A stretch of 64,000 nt of DNA from Hetaerina americana (GCA_022747635.1 JAKTNV010000005.1:53109013-53173012), one strand, 5' to 3'. Counted from the first letter of the stretch, positions 36,038 to 50,387 are shown. Notes: generated by a model from the sequence alone, not told the origin. Translations and numbers: made by a program.

Positions 36038-38797
36038 GTAAGATCGGCCAAGCTATTAAATAATACAACTAAAATATATAGAGAGATTTGACCGGCACCT
36101 TGCAACGTCCAATCCAACTACTAGGTTTTGAATGCTAAATGACATTAACATAAAATCTCAGAGATCTGCACTTAAATCTGTCATTGATGGACTCTTTATC
36201 TCTCTAAAAATTTCTACCATTATCATTTGGGATGATACTAACTCGGTGTTGTAAGAAAACGAGTTCCTGTACTTTTCTAAAAGTCATAGACTTGTCTATT
36301 CCCTTCGTGAATCAAAGTTTTCCCATTTTAATTTCTTTGGCATACTGGAAGGATCAAATTTTTTGCATAGATTAAAATTAAGATAATTTTATAGTTACTA
36401 ATAGGGCTCAACTTAGTAAACCTTCATGGAAAACATGTGGTGGAAGGCCCTATCACTTAAGCAACCTGTTTGCACCACTGTTTTTTATATTTAATTCTAT
36501 TTTATATTTCATTTTAACATTTCAAATTCTAGAGTCTTAAATAAATTGGTATGTCTCGCACATATTTATACTTGACACTAAAATCTAACTCTAAAATTAA
36601 ACAGCATTTGCTGTTTAATTGCCAGTTTACATGAATATATACTGGTGGCGGAAAAGGGGCATTCTTTGATTGCGAATTTAAACGAGTTGGACTTCTGAAT
36701 TTAAAATATCCCGGTACTTTTTTTTTTTTAATTTTTATGTCAACCAATCAATAAACTTATTTGGTACGTGGATACTAGCTACACTTCGCGAAACATTCTG
36801 AATGAAATAATAAAAACAGATTTCACATATTTTTGTTAAAATACGCTAAAGTCAAACATTTTATTGTAATTATCACAAAATTAGTTTGCATAGAGTGTTA
36901 TTAAATGTAAATGCTTTTAACATTAACTCCATTTTTTGCCCTTAGCATTGAAGACGTCCCCTATACACAATTGTCCACTTTCGACCTTGACGACCTGGTT
37001 TTCGGGGTCTGGCGGTCAGCACAGCATCCGATGCTCCGTTCTGATTTGATTAACCACAAGGCATTCGCCCTTTAGTCTTTGGAATACCTAATGAGCATGA
37101 GTTGCGTAGGACGTGGGTACTCTTTCGTACAACTCTCTTTTTCTACGCTAATCCTAACCCTACCCTTTGTCCATTCTTGAGTGTTTATTTATCATAGGTG
37201 CGTCACGGTCGTCTCGGAAAAACACTAGTGCATCCCGGAACGACTTGAGCGAGAATGGAAGGAAGGTTGATTTTATATACATGCAGAGATGGAATTTTGC
37301 AACAGTGCAGTTTATTTTTTCCCAAGCCATCCGCCTGCTAGCGTTTGTCTTCCGCATGTAACTCCTGCCTACTTAATCGATTCTCGTGCTCTTGTGAATG
37401 TTCCCGCTCACCCTGAGACAGACGGACTTGTCTCCCCTCAAGGGACGCACGGTGCTACAAAATAATGAGAGCGTGTTCACATGAACTAAAACAGATGAAT
37501 CTTTAATGAACCTTACCCCCTCTACGGTGCCCTTGTATGTTACGACGTCGCATTAGTTGAACCTTGCAAAATGAAATCCTCGAATCCATTGTAAACATCA
37601 CAGAATTCACACTTTCGGTTCTGTTATATCTCTCCTAATTCGGTTTAAAAATAATAGTATTACCCTGGATGAATTTTAAATATTTATATTTTTAATAATT
37701 TTTCAGTTGAAATATTAATACATTAAGCCAAAAAACATATACTTTTGCACGCGTATATCAATAATCTAAAGTTATTCTTGCAGGTAAATATCTCCTAACT
37801 AGTATTTATCATCTCCGCTTAGGAGAACTTCATTTAATCACATGTGTGCATCCTAGAATATTTTCATTTTTAGATTGGATCAATATTTCATGCCTATTTT
37901 TTGCAAATTTTTTGCACTAAAATGATAGCTTTCCATCACGAGGGCTTTGTCGTTTATCATCGGTAATTAGTCAGCTTTCAATATTTTCTAATGGCGCAAT
38001 ATTGCACCACACGTTATTGAGGAGAAGATATGATGTTATATTATTTTACACGATTGCAAAAGACAAATGAGAAGAAAATGTTTGTATTTAATAATTAATG
38101 TTTTACGTGACTGTTTAAAACAAACGTGAAAGCGATGTCATTTAACGGAATGAAAAATGCTTCTCTCTTAGATGGATGAAAGCCTTTTGGAATTCAGGTG
38201 CCATGTGCTCTCCTCTTCAACCACTCTCCAACTCTCAAAACTAATCAATTACTTTGGTCTATTTTTTATTCACAATATACTTCACTCAAGTGTAGAATGC
38301 TAAAGAGAGCTTAACCTAAATATTTCCCTGCTCAAATGCTTTCCAAGAGGAGCGTTTCCGAGAGATTTAATTCATCCGGCGTATTTTCAAATCATGTTCA
38401 GAAAAATATTGTCAAAAAATAATTTTTCAACACAGCGCGACTAACGAGCGGAGCGATTTAAGCTGTCGACGATGATAGGCTCGGTGAAAAGGGTTTTCCT
38501 GAAATGCAACGGTCGCCCATCCGTCAGCTGCAGGAGGGTGTGCATCCTAAATTACTCCACGCTTCTTGTGAGATCATCGTCGCTTCCGCCCCGACAAAAA
38601 AAAAAGACTGCCGAGATGAATTCCGTCATCCCACTTGCAGGAGGAGGTATACTGACGCCGTAGGCGCTGGCGGAGATAACACTAGGCATCTTTCATGGTG
38701 CGCGGTAAGCGTACTCAATGTTTTGTTTTATTCCTGCCGACCCCTTTTCCATATTCTCTACTCGACGTAAAGATGGAATTCCATCGTGGGTGTGTGT

Positions 38798-38802
<5 letters not shown>

Positions 38803-38843
<41 letters not shown>
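38803..38843. repeat. (TA)n microsatellite
   Basis: TA run about 90 bp before repeat E copy 2. Confidence 0.9.
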
Positions 38844-38845
<2 letters not shown>

Positions 38846-38934
38846 TGAAGGTAAGTCTCACGGATGAGAATAATAATTTAAACGGAGAAGCGAGATAGCT
38901 ATAGCGGACATACCCACAGAGAAGCCCAAAAAAA

Positions 38935-39008
38935 ATGGAACTCACACGTATTCCGAATTTTTGGTGGGAAGGAACTCCTTTCCCTCGAGGAAGGTGGTTA
39001 GGCCACTA
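38935..39008 (+). repeat. dispersed repeat E, copy 2
   Basis: CTCACACGTATTCCGAATTT, then GGTGGGAAGGAACTCCTTTC, then GAGGAAGGTGGTTAGGCCAC, which forms a short hairpin (GGTGG/CCAC) before (TA)n. It shares its first 20 bases and the GAAGGAACTC block with copy 1 on the opposite strand at 2935-3012. Confidence 0.5.

Positions 39009-39087
<79 letters not shown>
39009..39087. repeat. (TA)n microsatellite
   Basis: A long uninterrupted TA run directly after repeat E copy 2. Confidence 0.95.
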
Positions 39088-39089
<2 letters not shown>

Positions 39090-40259
39090 CTACGTATTTG
39101 TACATTTTTGTGTATTTACGACATTTGTGTTTATACACACATATACATATATCATACTCACGTAAGGGGGAAAATATGGTTTATAGAGCCTGGTTCCCTG
39201 CTTTCGACGGGTGTCATCCTTCCTCCACGCCTCTCCTCCTACAATCAATCATTTCCTGTTTTCTCTCCTTCATGAGTTTTCGCAAGCCGTAGGGCGATAT
39301 ATCGATGACAAGTAGATTTATTATCGCCCCGGCTTATATGGACAATTTTCACGATTCGATATAGCTATGCTCTGTAAATTATGGGCAAAATGAAGATGTG
39401 AACAATGGATTGAATAGACGAAGTAGACGATATTGACTGAATGATCTAAGTGGAATAATATGAATTCTATTCTTGATGTCATGTAGAAAAAAGTGAAAGG
39501 GATTTACAAAACATTCTATTTGATAATATCGTTATGAATAATATCTTCGATGTATCATACATTATGTCGATAAGTCTTGAAAATGCTCAATGTACGCGAT
39601 ACTTATCACCATATTGTTATCATCGTCACGTCATCTTGCCTCATTACGTTTAATTTCTCAACTTAACGCTGATGGTTAACATTTTATTCATGAATTATAT
39701 ATTTTAAGTGTTTTACTTTTGTGTATGCAGAGAATTCAAATGATATATTTTATGTGAAATATTCCATTCATTTGATACTGAAAATAATTTCTTCTCATCC
39801 TTTCCATAAGCCTTATTTTCAAATCCGAATGTAATTGGTGATATAAATATTTCCAATGCTTAAGATCGTTGTTGGAATGTTGAGTTTCTCAGGGTCCAAT
39901 TCTTCTCTCGTATGAAGTCCCCAGATTGTACGTATTTTTTGAGCCGTTTCCAGTCCCGCTTCACAATATATTGTCTCAATGTTCGAACAAAAATGTTGAC
40001 ATATCAAAGAGTTTCATACTGCATACCCCTGTTTTTCGTGTCACCATCTAAAATTTTTCTTGAATTTCAAATTGCAAAATGTACGCCACCATTTGAATTC
40101 TCCGCATGGTCTCACCTGCTTTTGTTTTGAAGACGGATTCCGTAGTCGATCGTTGGTATGCTACGACCCAGGAAATTCAAGAAAAGCTAAGGAATCTCAT
40201 GAAAACAACATGAAAGTTACAAGATTCTTGGAGGAAACTCTTGAAAATTTTTCGTTTAG

Positions 40260-40551
40260 TTTATTATGGGAGGCAAGCAACAGCTTAGGTTATTTTCGCC
40301 ATTAGGGATGGATGGGAAAGGAAGGGTTGAGAGAAACCCGGTGTCGGCATTATCCTGCTCTTGTCGAAAGGCGCTAAGGGGTTCGCAGTTTAACGTCCCA
40401 TCCGACGGACGCCGTGCTCACTAAAAGTGCTCTCCACAAAGTACAAGTAGGGATTGGGATACCACTGAAAAATATTTGTCTCCAGGATTTGTACCCGGGC
40501 CCTATCGATGGGAAGCCTGAACGTTAGCCACCGCAGCACGATCGCCTAGTT
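40260..40551 (-). repeat. SINE-B, near full-length copy
   Basis: In minus orientation: A-box region TGCTGCGGTGGCTAACG, B box GGTACAAATCC (40495-40505), then a body with GTACTTTGTGGAGAGCAC, GGCGTCCGTCGGATGGGACG, TTAAACTGCGAACCCC and TGCCGACACCGGGTTTC. The 3' end resembles CCTCAGTTGTCGGTCGCC of the 13803 copy, but decayed. It lies in the intron, antisense to the gene. Confidence 0.8.
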
Positions 40552-43181
40552 TTTTTTCATTAGTCTTGTTTACAGAAATCACGATTTCGTACTAAACAAC
40601 CAACCATCTTGGCCATTAAGTCATTCAGAAATTCAAATTTATATGGGAACACAGCATGCGGCGGTCATTTTTTTAGGGATTTGCTCCAATTTTGACGAAT
40701 TGCGAATGATTCGATGCACAATTTTGGCGGAGAAAGACAAGACACGAGTTTCAATTGAGTTAAGTTAATAGTTTTTAAAGCAAGTAAAAATCATTGCAAT
40801 TGCATGCGGAAAAACTTTAAATTTCATTCCTAGCAATAAATGGGGCCAAATTCTACACGCACACTTTGCTGCCTTCTCTTCACTGAAGGTCTAAAGAAGA
40901 ATTTCTTGCACGAATATTTTTAGCTTATTAAAGCCTGAAATAAAATACTGATAAACGTACCAGTGTGCCTCATTCATTTTTTTGTGGACACATAAAATGT
41001 CATGTACCCACGAGTGTTTTTACTCACGCCCACGGTCTCAAATCGGCGGCGTTTGCAATTAACGGGGAAGCGTTCCGAGTGAAATATGGCGGACAATTAT
41101 TTAGCTCTGGGTATCCGAGTGAAACTGTGGCCCATTGCACTATCTCAACCTATGTCAGTTTAGTGCGCAGTACATTAAAATATATGTCAAATAACTTAAT
41201 TCGTTAGTATTTAAATTAGTGATTTTAATTTTTTCCAACTTAAAATCGTTTTTGTTTCAGGGGGTGGAAAGTTTCTGCTCAAAGAGCATGGAATATGAAG
41301 TTTTCCTCTCTATGGTTTTTGTGTTTGTCTTAGTTCCGGAGCAACCTCATAGGTTAAATTGGTCGGTTATGACTAAATGTAGATTAGAAAAGCAGAGGAA
41401 TCATCCAATCATCCAAGCAGGGTTTGGCTAGACTCAGCTAACCCCCGTGGCATGTTGAATTTACAATTTAAGAATTGGGGTGCCAGTTCCTATGCTGTTT
41501 CATTCCGTTTTTTTGCGTAGAGTAAATATAAAATACCATCGCTTGGAAATTCAGATAGGGCTGTCCTAAATTAGCTGCCAGGATTTGAGCCCTAATATCC
41601 TCTGAACATTATATACGAGTATATCGACCCCCAGAACTTGGCCAGTAGGCCAGAAATTGTCTATTAAACTTTTGCGTTCTATGAAAAGGCTTATCTACTC
41701 GCTAAATATGATGGCAAAACGGAGATATATATTTATTTTTTTATGTTTTTATCCTTTTATCTCCCTTAGCAACATTGTAAGTTTACCATTATTTGTTTCA
41801 TGGACTTCTCTTTACAGCAGTAATACTCCACGATAAAATGAAACCATTAAATACCTTGAATTAAAGAATCTGATGGCAAATATGACAACCTATGGTATCT
41901 CATCAGGGAGCCACACTGACTGAAACTCGCTGGAGTAGGCTACCACGCCACCAAAACCTATTCATAAACGGTCTACAATGCTAAATGTTATGGTCTAAAA
42001 CAAATACTTAGCCAAATATTAACTTCAAAACCTTACCAAAGAAAATCTTGGAATGATTAGTCTCCTATCCTAAAAGTTCCACATGCTGCTGGAAACATCT
42101 AACCGGGAGTTCAGAGCTAATATTTACATCAAATCCTACAACTTTTATTTTTTGTCACCCTCTCCCCAATTTCCCCGACTCGCGGTGGTGCGGGATTTAC
42201 ACACGAAAAACTCCCTATGCATCAGTGCGAGATTACACGGGGGATGGTGTTCACCTGCTCTTTTCCCCGCACCATCCCCCTCCATCCCCCATCATGGATG
42301 CACCGACGACCTCGGCTGAGCAATCAGATATGGGAAAAGTTTCCCCTGTCCGCAGGATTAAGGTGTTAAGTTCCAGAATGAATGATGATGCTTATATGCG
42401 TCGAAAAGCAAGCTCCAGGGCCAACCACGCTGCCTCGCTCCTTCGGTGTTAAATTAGGTACATTTCGAACATGTTTTTTTTATTTTTCTTTTGCATCGCG
42501 CACGTCTTTGTATCAATTTCCAGCGTTGGTTTGGGCGGGAGAGCGTATAATTACGGCCGGAAAACGTTGAGCACCTCAACGAAACTCATTAGGGTAATGG
42601 GTGGTCTCCGTGAACGTGTCGGGAGGAGGAGTTGGAAAGAAAAAGTCCCGCGACTCGGGAGTGTGGCCATCCGACACTTCCGTGTAGAGGGTTAGCAGGG
42701 AGGGCTTACGGAAGTGTCCGGCGGCGAGTGTGGGGACTTGGTGGACAGGGCAAACGGCCCCGGAAGGATTAAAAAAAAAGACGCGAGTTTTGCAAAAGGA
42801 GTCGATCTAAAATTACGGGCGCGCGCGCGAGGATGCCGTTGCTTCGTTTTCACTGCGTTAATGGAAAACGTCCCACCACCGAGGTTTATTTATTGGATGG
42901 GACAAGGGAGTAAATTCAGGAAAAATATCCCGGGAAGGACTCGTCGTTCCCTTTCATTATGAATTTAACCCTAGTTTTAACGTTGTTGTCATTTTTGGCA
43001 CTCGCAGCTAATCAGGGAAATGGACTAATCATGGAGGAGGAAAACTCGGTGATGTGTTGTTACAATTCATTCACATGATAACCTCCAAGCCTCTTCCAGG
43101 GAGTTTGGCGGTGGTCGTAGGGGCACCAGACATTTAGACATTAATATGCACTTACACTGTATGCTTAAATATTTATATGTA

Positions 43182-43450
43182 CCAGAGGCGTTCAAAAAGT
43201 AGCAATAATTTTGTAATTTCACTAAGAGGCTTTTTCTGTTTCCAAAAATAAAGAGAACCATAAAGGATCGCCCTCTTACAAGCTTAGATGAAATTATAAA
43301 CGCGTTGATGAGAGAGCTAAAAGATCGAGAAGAAGAGTTGTTTCGAGGATTGGAAAAAGTTAGCTAAGTGTATAATCTTCAGTGGGAACTAATTTGAAAG
43401 GGATAACATAGATATAGGCGAATTAATAAAATTCTTTCCAAATAACTCAA
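43182..43450 (+). pseudogene. mariner transposon relic (5' end joined to transposase C-terminus)
   Basis: The left end AGGCGTTCAAAAAGTAGCAA resembles mariner terminal repeats. Only ~50 bp later the sequence reads FPKIKRTIKDRPLTSLDEII and NALMREL, the segment after the third catalytic Asp of mariner transposases. After a +1 frameshift it reads CFEDWKKLAKCIIFSGN, a stop in place of Tyr, then FERDNIDI, the usual C-terminus (...WKKR..KCI...GNYFEGDNIDI). N-terminal HTH and catalytic residues are deleted. I cannot find a matching right terminal repeat. A dead relic inside the intron. Confidence 0.7.
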
Positions 43451-46400
43451 ATTCCCGTTATTTATTTAACACAGGTCATGCACGTGTGTACTAGAACATA
43501 TGCGTTGATATACATTTGCATATACATACACACACACACACACCTATCCATAACATGCAATAAGGGGGATTGCTATAGCAAAAATTTTTAAATTTGATTT
43601 TTTTCATTTATGTATCAATACAGGAACGTATGTGTGTATTACAGAAATTAATCTTTTTTGCTACGAATCTTTCTTGAGGTCAAGCATGAATAACATTAAG
43701 TTTCAATACCACTTTTATGCTGCTTTACGTTCTCCCAAAAAGCCAGAATCCTCGTTCCTTCATGGCCAGTAGAAACTTTGAAGATGCGTTACACCTGACA
43801 ATTTTTTTACCATATACGATAGGTTAAATTGATGTATTTTGAATTCACACTAAAAATATTTCCAATAATGGAAATACGTCCATAAGCTGCAAATAGTGTT
43901 GATTAAGTAAAAATCCGAGCTGTATGAGAAAACATCCGTGAAGTCTGACGAGGAATTTTAAAATGAAGTATAAAATCCAATCTTTGCTTCGTTATTCCTC
44001 TCCAGAAACGGAAAAAAAATATTCACATAACTCCGTTGGGTCTTTCATGTTTGTGTCTTCCGTCGCCGCAGGTCTATGGCACCGTTTGAAGATTTAATAC
44101 TTCCAAATATAGTATATTTCGATTTAGGTACCTTGGTAACCCTCTGAGAAATCTGGTGGTCCGTCTGAGTTCTGAACGTTTTTTTTATTTCCTCCTTTTG
44201 TAATGACCTTTTTTTTTGCTTCGGTGAGGATAACGCGAGAGCAAACGCGGGGAGTCACGAAATCAGTTCATCAAGGAAGCTTTGTTGGGGGACCTTACAA
44301 TTGAGTTCCGAACTACAAAATCTTTGCTCTGTGGTCGGTTGCCGCAAGCCAATAGCATGCAATCATCATCGGACAATGCGGGCAGTGTTTGCACTTTATC
44401 TCTGACCATTTCCTCGGCAACCAGCTAGAAATCGTCCTGCGACTCTTTGGTCCCCTAATACGGCTCCAGTCTTCTTCCTTTGATTCGATACTTTAGCAGT
44501 ACGGGTTTCCTCTGTTTAACCGTGTTTCAGCCTTATCCAAGTCTAAATGCGCGTCAAATGCACCATTGAAAGCAGCAGCTCTTGGAGAATTCAGATGGCC
44601 TTTCCATTAAGGTGACCATTATTCCCGTTGTATGTCCACCAAATGGATGGATCGAGACTATGGAAATATTTTTGGGATTGAAATCAAGGTGACAGCAAAT
44701 TAATCATGAATTAAACTTTTAAATTTATAATATTATAAAACAATTTTTAATAGCTCAATCGATATTTCCGGTGGTAATTGTTTTCCTATACTAATCGTTT
44801 ACCATTTTAAATATTCACGCTCAGGGAGCAATTATGCGACGTGAAATATTGCCTTTTGGATATTCTGAACTAGGTATTCGAAAATATTTTTAATTATAAC
44901 TTGAATGAAACATGCCAAATATATGCCCTCAAACTACCCAAAGGGATATAAGGCTGCCAGTCATTTAGTTGATAAGTGATTTTACAATGCAAAAGTAATT
45001 AGTAATATTAATTTTGAGTACTCAATCCGGTTGTACTATTTTTACACGCTAATGGTCAAGATTTGTACGAGGAAATGAAAATTTCTGGCATCGGTTTATG
45101 CCGACGTAATTTCCCCAATTTCCCCATCTCTCCATTGTAATGCGGAAATAAATCCGTTTCCTTTATTTCACCATTAAAATCAAACAAATTTTTATTTATC
45201 TACACATTAATTAAATCGTGTCTGAATTCTTTGCTCTTCCATGCTGTCTCATCGTAGGTTTCCATGCTAGCCATCCAGGGTAATTGCGTGACACATTTTG
45301 GATTATTTCAATTATTATCAAAATGGCTAATTTTCTCCTTTAAAATTTTTAACTCAATAATGCCAACAGCCGGCAATGTCGACGTGTATTTTCAACAAGA
45401 GATTTTCGTATAAAATAGTGGAAATTATTTTCATATATTATATCCTAATAGATATAAATTTGAAACAGCAATATAGGGGAAGAAAAGGCGCGGCAAAGTG
45501 GAAGCATAATTAATCATTGAATGTGTTCCCAATGCTCTGCATATTAAGGAGAACTAATCAATTTCAGTTTAAACTTATTAATATAATTAATCTATTTCCT
45601 CTGAGTATATTCCCACCGTGTTTCGCTCCTTAATACACATTCTTTGCAAGCATTCCCCCTTCTAACTTAAAATATGTATCCAAGACGTGCAATCTTGGAT
45701 AAATATGTACCTTACCTGACTGTTAATACAAACAGTATTCCAGTTTTTGATGTCATTATGCTGCGGTCTTACCGAGAAAAGTCTATATATCATGTCTCAG
45801 TGGTGTTTAAATTTTAAACCCTAGGTTTTGATGGATAGCATTATTAGTCTTTGAAACTGTCCCCGTTGTCGCGTGTACATAGCCAAATTTTCATTTTCGG
45901 GGACCTTAATGTGTCGGCATATATCTCTCCTAGTTTGGCAGTCTTATTTTTGCAAAACTATATCTTCTCTTCGCCAAACTTTCAGTCGGCATTGGAGCGG
46001 TATATTAACCTGGCTTAAGGGAGAGTAATACTCTACTATTGGTATTCATTTAATAAGTCAATTTTTTGTCCCACTTTGAGAGATATGTTTCTCATTCCTC
46101 GCCATATTCACATACACCTATTTCAAAATGTAACGCCTGCTACTGACGTACAACCAAGGTCAAATCAACGCCACGTTATAGCGTATGCATCAAGTTAATA
46201 ATACGATATGACTTTTCACTGAACTAAGGAACATTAAATTACATCATTTAGCAACAATCATTCTTTACAGAAAAACTCTCGCAAATAAGGTCGTATTTAA
46301 AAAAGCAATCACTTATTGACCCTTAGGAAACCCTAAATTCCTTTTTTAATTAATGATGCACATTTTCATACAATATGTCTCCATCTGTAACCTATTTAAT

Positions 46401-47794
46401 AGGATGAATTACCGTCTAAATTAAACGATATTTTTTTAAACTTTGATTTAAACGCAGTTTCGTCTTCATATCAAGTATCAACGAGTGGGGCGTCACCTGA
46501 AAAATCTGAGTGCTCTCTTTACAATAAATTTGATGGCCATTATATTTATTCATAATTTAAAAAAACATCAATAGTGATGGTTTTAGATGTGATTGAAATA
46601 AAATTATCACTATAAAAAATAAATATCACTATTTTAAATGACCATATCTTTATTTTTTTAAATAATTTCTAAAACATTTCTATACGCTATGTGAAAGAGA
46701 GGATTTTGCAAATGTGTATTTTCCCATGCATCGTAAAAGTTAATTTGGATTGATGTTTGGGCACAGACTCAATCTTGCTTTTGTTAAATTCGTCAATAAA
46801 AATAAATAAAACGAATGTTAATTTTTGCAGGCAAGGAGAAATCATTTTTTTAATGTATTATTTATTATCAATACCAAATATGACATTATTTAAAATTTAG
46901 CATGCTCATGTGGTAACGTGAATGTCTTTGTTTTCAAAACAAATACTAGTTTTAAAAAATATTTCTATGGTTGACTCTTTGGCTTTGCCTTTAATTCCGA
47001 TAATTTTCGGGTACTTTATCGTTGGTTTGTTGATTAAAAGAATACATTTATTTTTTTAATCATATTAATTATGTTGTTTTAAAAAGTCAGAATATTTTTG
47101 GAAACGGGTATAAAAACGTACATTAAAAATGTGCTACATGTAGAGCGGGGAACTCTCGATGAGGTTATCTATTACTTTGTATTGAAAAAATCGGAAATCA
47201 TATGTATATCTGTATTCACTCCACATGTTCTTCTTGCAAAAAATAATTCGTTTGTAATTCCTCCGAAACTGTTGTTCTTTCATCAACGTAAAATTCACTC
47301 ATTTTAAAGAATCCCAGCTGATTCCAAAAAGTCAAGATTATTTTTTTTTTATAATTAAAAATTTGATCTCACCAAATGAGTACGAATGAGAGCGCTTGAG
47401 TTTAATAATTAATAATGTATATTTTTCAATTAAACTTTATTTTATTTTGTAAAAGGTTTTGTAGCTCTCAATTCAGTAGGAAAAGTAAAAATACATAAAT
47501 TGGAGATCAGAGGATCTCTTTCGTATGTTTTAATCGATCTCATTTCTGTTGATTGACGCATGTGCGTTGAGGGATTCGAATATGAGGGTAAGATTGGACC
47601 CAAAATTTCACATAAGTTTCCTTAGGAAAAAATTTCAACGTCTGAAAAATATACTATATTAGACTATTGCTCTATGGTTTGAATCTCTTATAACAAACAA
47701 ACCAACTTAATTGAATCCATTTATTTATAAGACATGATTTTTTTTAAATGTTGCTCGCCTTTTTAACTATACTCAATGAAGAATGTGCTATGAT

Positions 47795-48060
47795 ATTGCA
47801 GTGGATATAGACATGGGATATTGACCGGAGGGCATGGGTTTGATTCCGGGTGACGCCTCTACGCACCCAAGTCTTGTAAATTTTCGGGGAAAAAATCTTC
47901 CTGGGAAACAGCATGATGGACAGAAGAAGAAAATCACCCTCCTCCTATAAGATATGTGAGTTTCACACGAGGTCGGGTATGATATTAGGAGATCTCCACT
48001 GAGGCCTATGAAACCAACCGTCGGGTTGATTTTTGTGCTGGTGGTTCTATAAAAATTTTG
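47795..48060 (+). repeat. SINE-A, diverged copy with tRNA-like head
   Basis: B box GGTTTGATTCC (47837-47847). The body matches the other SINE-A copies in order: GCACCCAAGTCTTGTAAATT, TTCCTGGGAAACAGCATGA, ATATGTGAGTTTCACACGAG, GTCGGGTATGATATTAGGAG, and the 3' end CCAACCGTCGGGTTGATTTT. More diverged than the other two copies, so older. It lies in the intron. Confidence 0.7.
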
Positions 48061-48648
48061 TACGATGGCGTGTAATTATTCTCACTTTATTCATTTTCCG
48101 AAAAAATTATGATTTCCATGCTATTCTTTAGAATTTTTTCTTGATTTATCTTGTTTTTAAAATTTAATTACTAATTTATGTAACATATTTATATTTACTA
48201 TAGTGATATCTATTCTTAAATCTCCGACAAAAGAATAAAACAAACGTTAGTCAAAACAGTCTAATTTCCCTTAAGTGTCATAACTTACTATATTTTATTA
48301 GCAGGCCCTAAAAATACACTAGTTAGACCTAATCCAAAGGATAAAACATATCCTTAATTCCCTTTTTTTATATAATAATGACTCATCTTTTAGCTATGCA
48401 TACTTTCTACCTCCCTTAATTTTATCTGAAATTCCTATAATTTTTTACATCATTTTTACAACTCTTCGAAGATATTATTGTCTCCCACGCGTTGATAACT
48501 ATTGTCGTAACAGTCCACGCAGGCTTCCTGCACTTATTTGAGTAATTTTTGTAAACCCCGAAATATTTAAAAGGCAGAAAATTTTCCATTTTATTCTGAA
48601 GACTTGAATTTTTTCTAAAATGCATGATTACGTTGAAATTAGAAAACT

Positions 48649-48650
48649 AT

Positions 48651-48740
<90 letters not shown>

Positions 48741-48766
48741 ATTTATATATATATATATATATATAC
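48649..48766. repeat. (CA)n/(TA)n microsatellites
   Basis: ACACAC repeats pass into a long TA run (48665-48732), then TGTGTG and a second TA run. A mirror-like CA-TA-TG arrangement. Confidence 0.9.
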
Positions 48767-48934
48767 ATATAATACATGATCAACTCCATATTACGTTTCT
48801 CAAGATAGACCTGACTGTCAGTAACACCTTTGCACAATATCAGCTTAATGAGTTAAATCATACCCAATCAGTAATTCGGGCACTCGTAGGTAATCAACTG
48901 GAGGATATAAGTGCTAGTATTAGGACGTATTGCC

Positions 48935-49135
48935 CTTGGGAAATTAGTCCTGTCGTGGGCAGTTCTATGGGAAGTAAACGGGTCTACGCGACCGACGCGG
49001 TCGCAATTACGTTTAATAGATAGCCGAGTCAGTTTTCCCGAGGCGCCACCGCGGCGCTCGGTCGCGGACGAAAATGTCAACCTCATCTTTTAACCCGAAG
49101 GCCTCCTCTGTTCCAGGAGGCGAGCGTCCTGCTTT
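48935..49135. other. CpG-rich patch in the intron
   Basis: Unusually CG-rich for the window, with short palindromes (GCGACCGACGCGGTCGC; GCCTCCT...AGGAGGC). Frames at 48733-49093 are open on both strands but start in (TA)n or lack any motif. Could be a regulatory element or alternative exon; nothing decides this. Confidence 0.3.
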
Positions 49136-50262
49136 CGAACTAATGGGTTCTACCCCAACCATTAATTTTGAATTAAAATGGACTTTATCTCTCGCTGCTC
49201 CCTCTATCTTTCAAGATTCACATATTTGTTATTCCTAGTTCAAATACAACGTGCAATCATATCGCGTAATGAAATGTTTGGTGCCCATCTGCACGTTCGA
49301 CAATTACCATCGTCATATCCCTGTGATGTGAAATCAATTTCGGATGCTTCCCAGATTTAATCATTTTCTCGAACCTGATAATGATAATACGAGGGGTAAT
49401 TTCATTAAAAACAAAGAATTTTATCGTTGATCGTTGAAAACGCAGGAGTGAATAACTAGGGTCCTGTCGGACAGGAACCCACCCACTCTGAACGGACGCG
49501 TAGGCAAAATTCAAAGCCCGTATCAAAGAGCCATTTTTCCAATTCAATTTCAGGGGCAATTTGAGCTATAGGTTATTTTAAATAGGGCAAATGAAATGTT
49601 TTCCCCTCATTTTTCTACCCACACGATCCTCTTGTAATAGTCCCTTCTACGTACCTATCATCTTCGCTTCGTATGAAGTAATTTTGTTTCACTTTTTGCC
49701 TCTTAGATTCAAGGAAAATTAAAGTATTGTTTTCATAAAAAAATTCTAATTTTGTGTACATGTACGGAGGTACACAAAACGGCTACGATCATTTCCATAA
49801 TTATAACTGTCGGTTTTTATTGAGAGGGATTTTACTAACGCGAATTCTCAAAGGTTATTTTCATGAGAACGAGGAATTTTTATGCCTGACAATTTTATTA
49901 AGAGAACATTAACTGTTTACATTTTGCCCGCCAAAATTGACCATTTAGGTCTATTTTTCAACGTGTCTGTGACACTGCCATTAAAAAATACACTTAAAAA
50001 AGAGCGGAAAAACTGAGTACTATTTTTATTAAATCTTATGTCAATTTTTTTTTAAAGTCCATATTAAAATATTGAAATACAAATTAAATATATTTTCAGA
50101 TGAAGCTCATATTCAGATTATAATTCAAATACTCATATTCTCATCACCATTTATCTGATCTCACTGGATAAACTTTTAAAACGTCCTTGAAATACGAAAT
50201 TCTTTTCCAGCGTATTAATGTGGTCATCACTGTAACTTCATCATCGCCACGGGCTATCAAAA

Positions 50263-50265
<3 letters not shown>

Positions 50266-50354
<89 letters not shown>

Positions 50355-50387
50355 GTATAATATAAATATATATGTATATATATACTA
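50266..50387. repeat. (TA)n microsatellite
   Basis: A long TA run with a few TATG/AATATA interruptions at its right side. It directly abuts the 3' end of the minus-strand SINE-A. Confidence 0.95.

Noticed and set aside
42673..42718. 11-bp inverted repeat (GACACTTCCGT / ACGGAAGTGTC)
   Set aside because: A short hairpin in a GC-richer patch with no other transposon or terminator feature; such pairs occur by chance at this scale.
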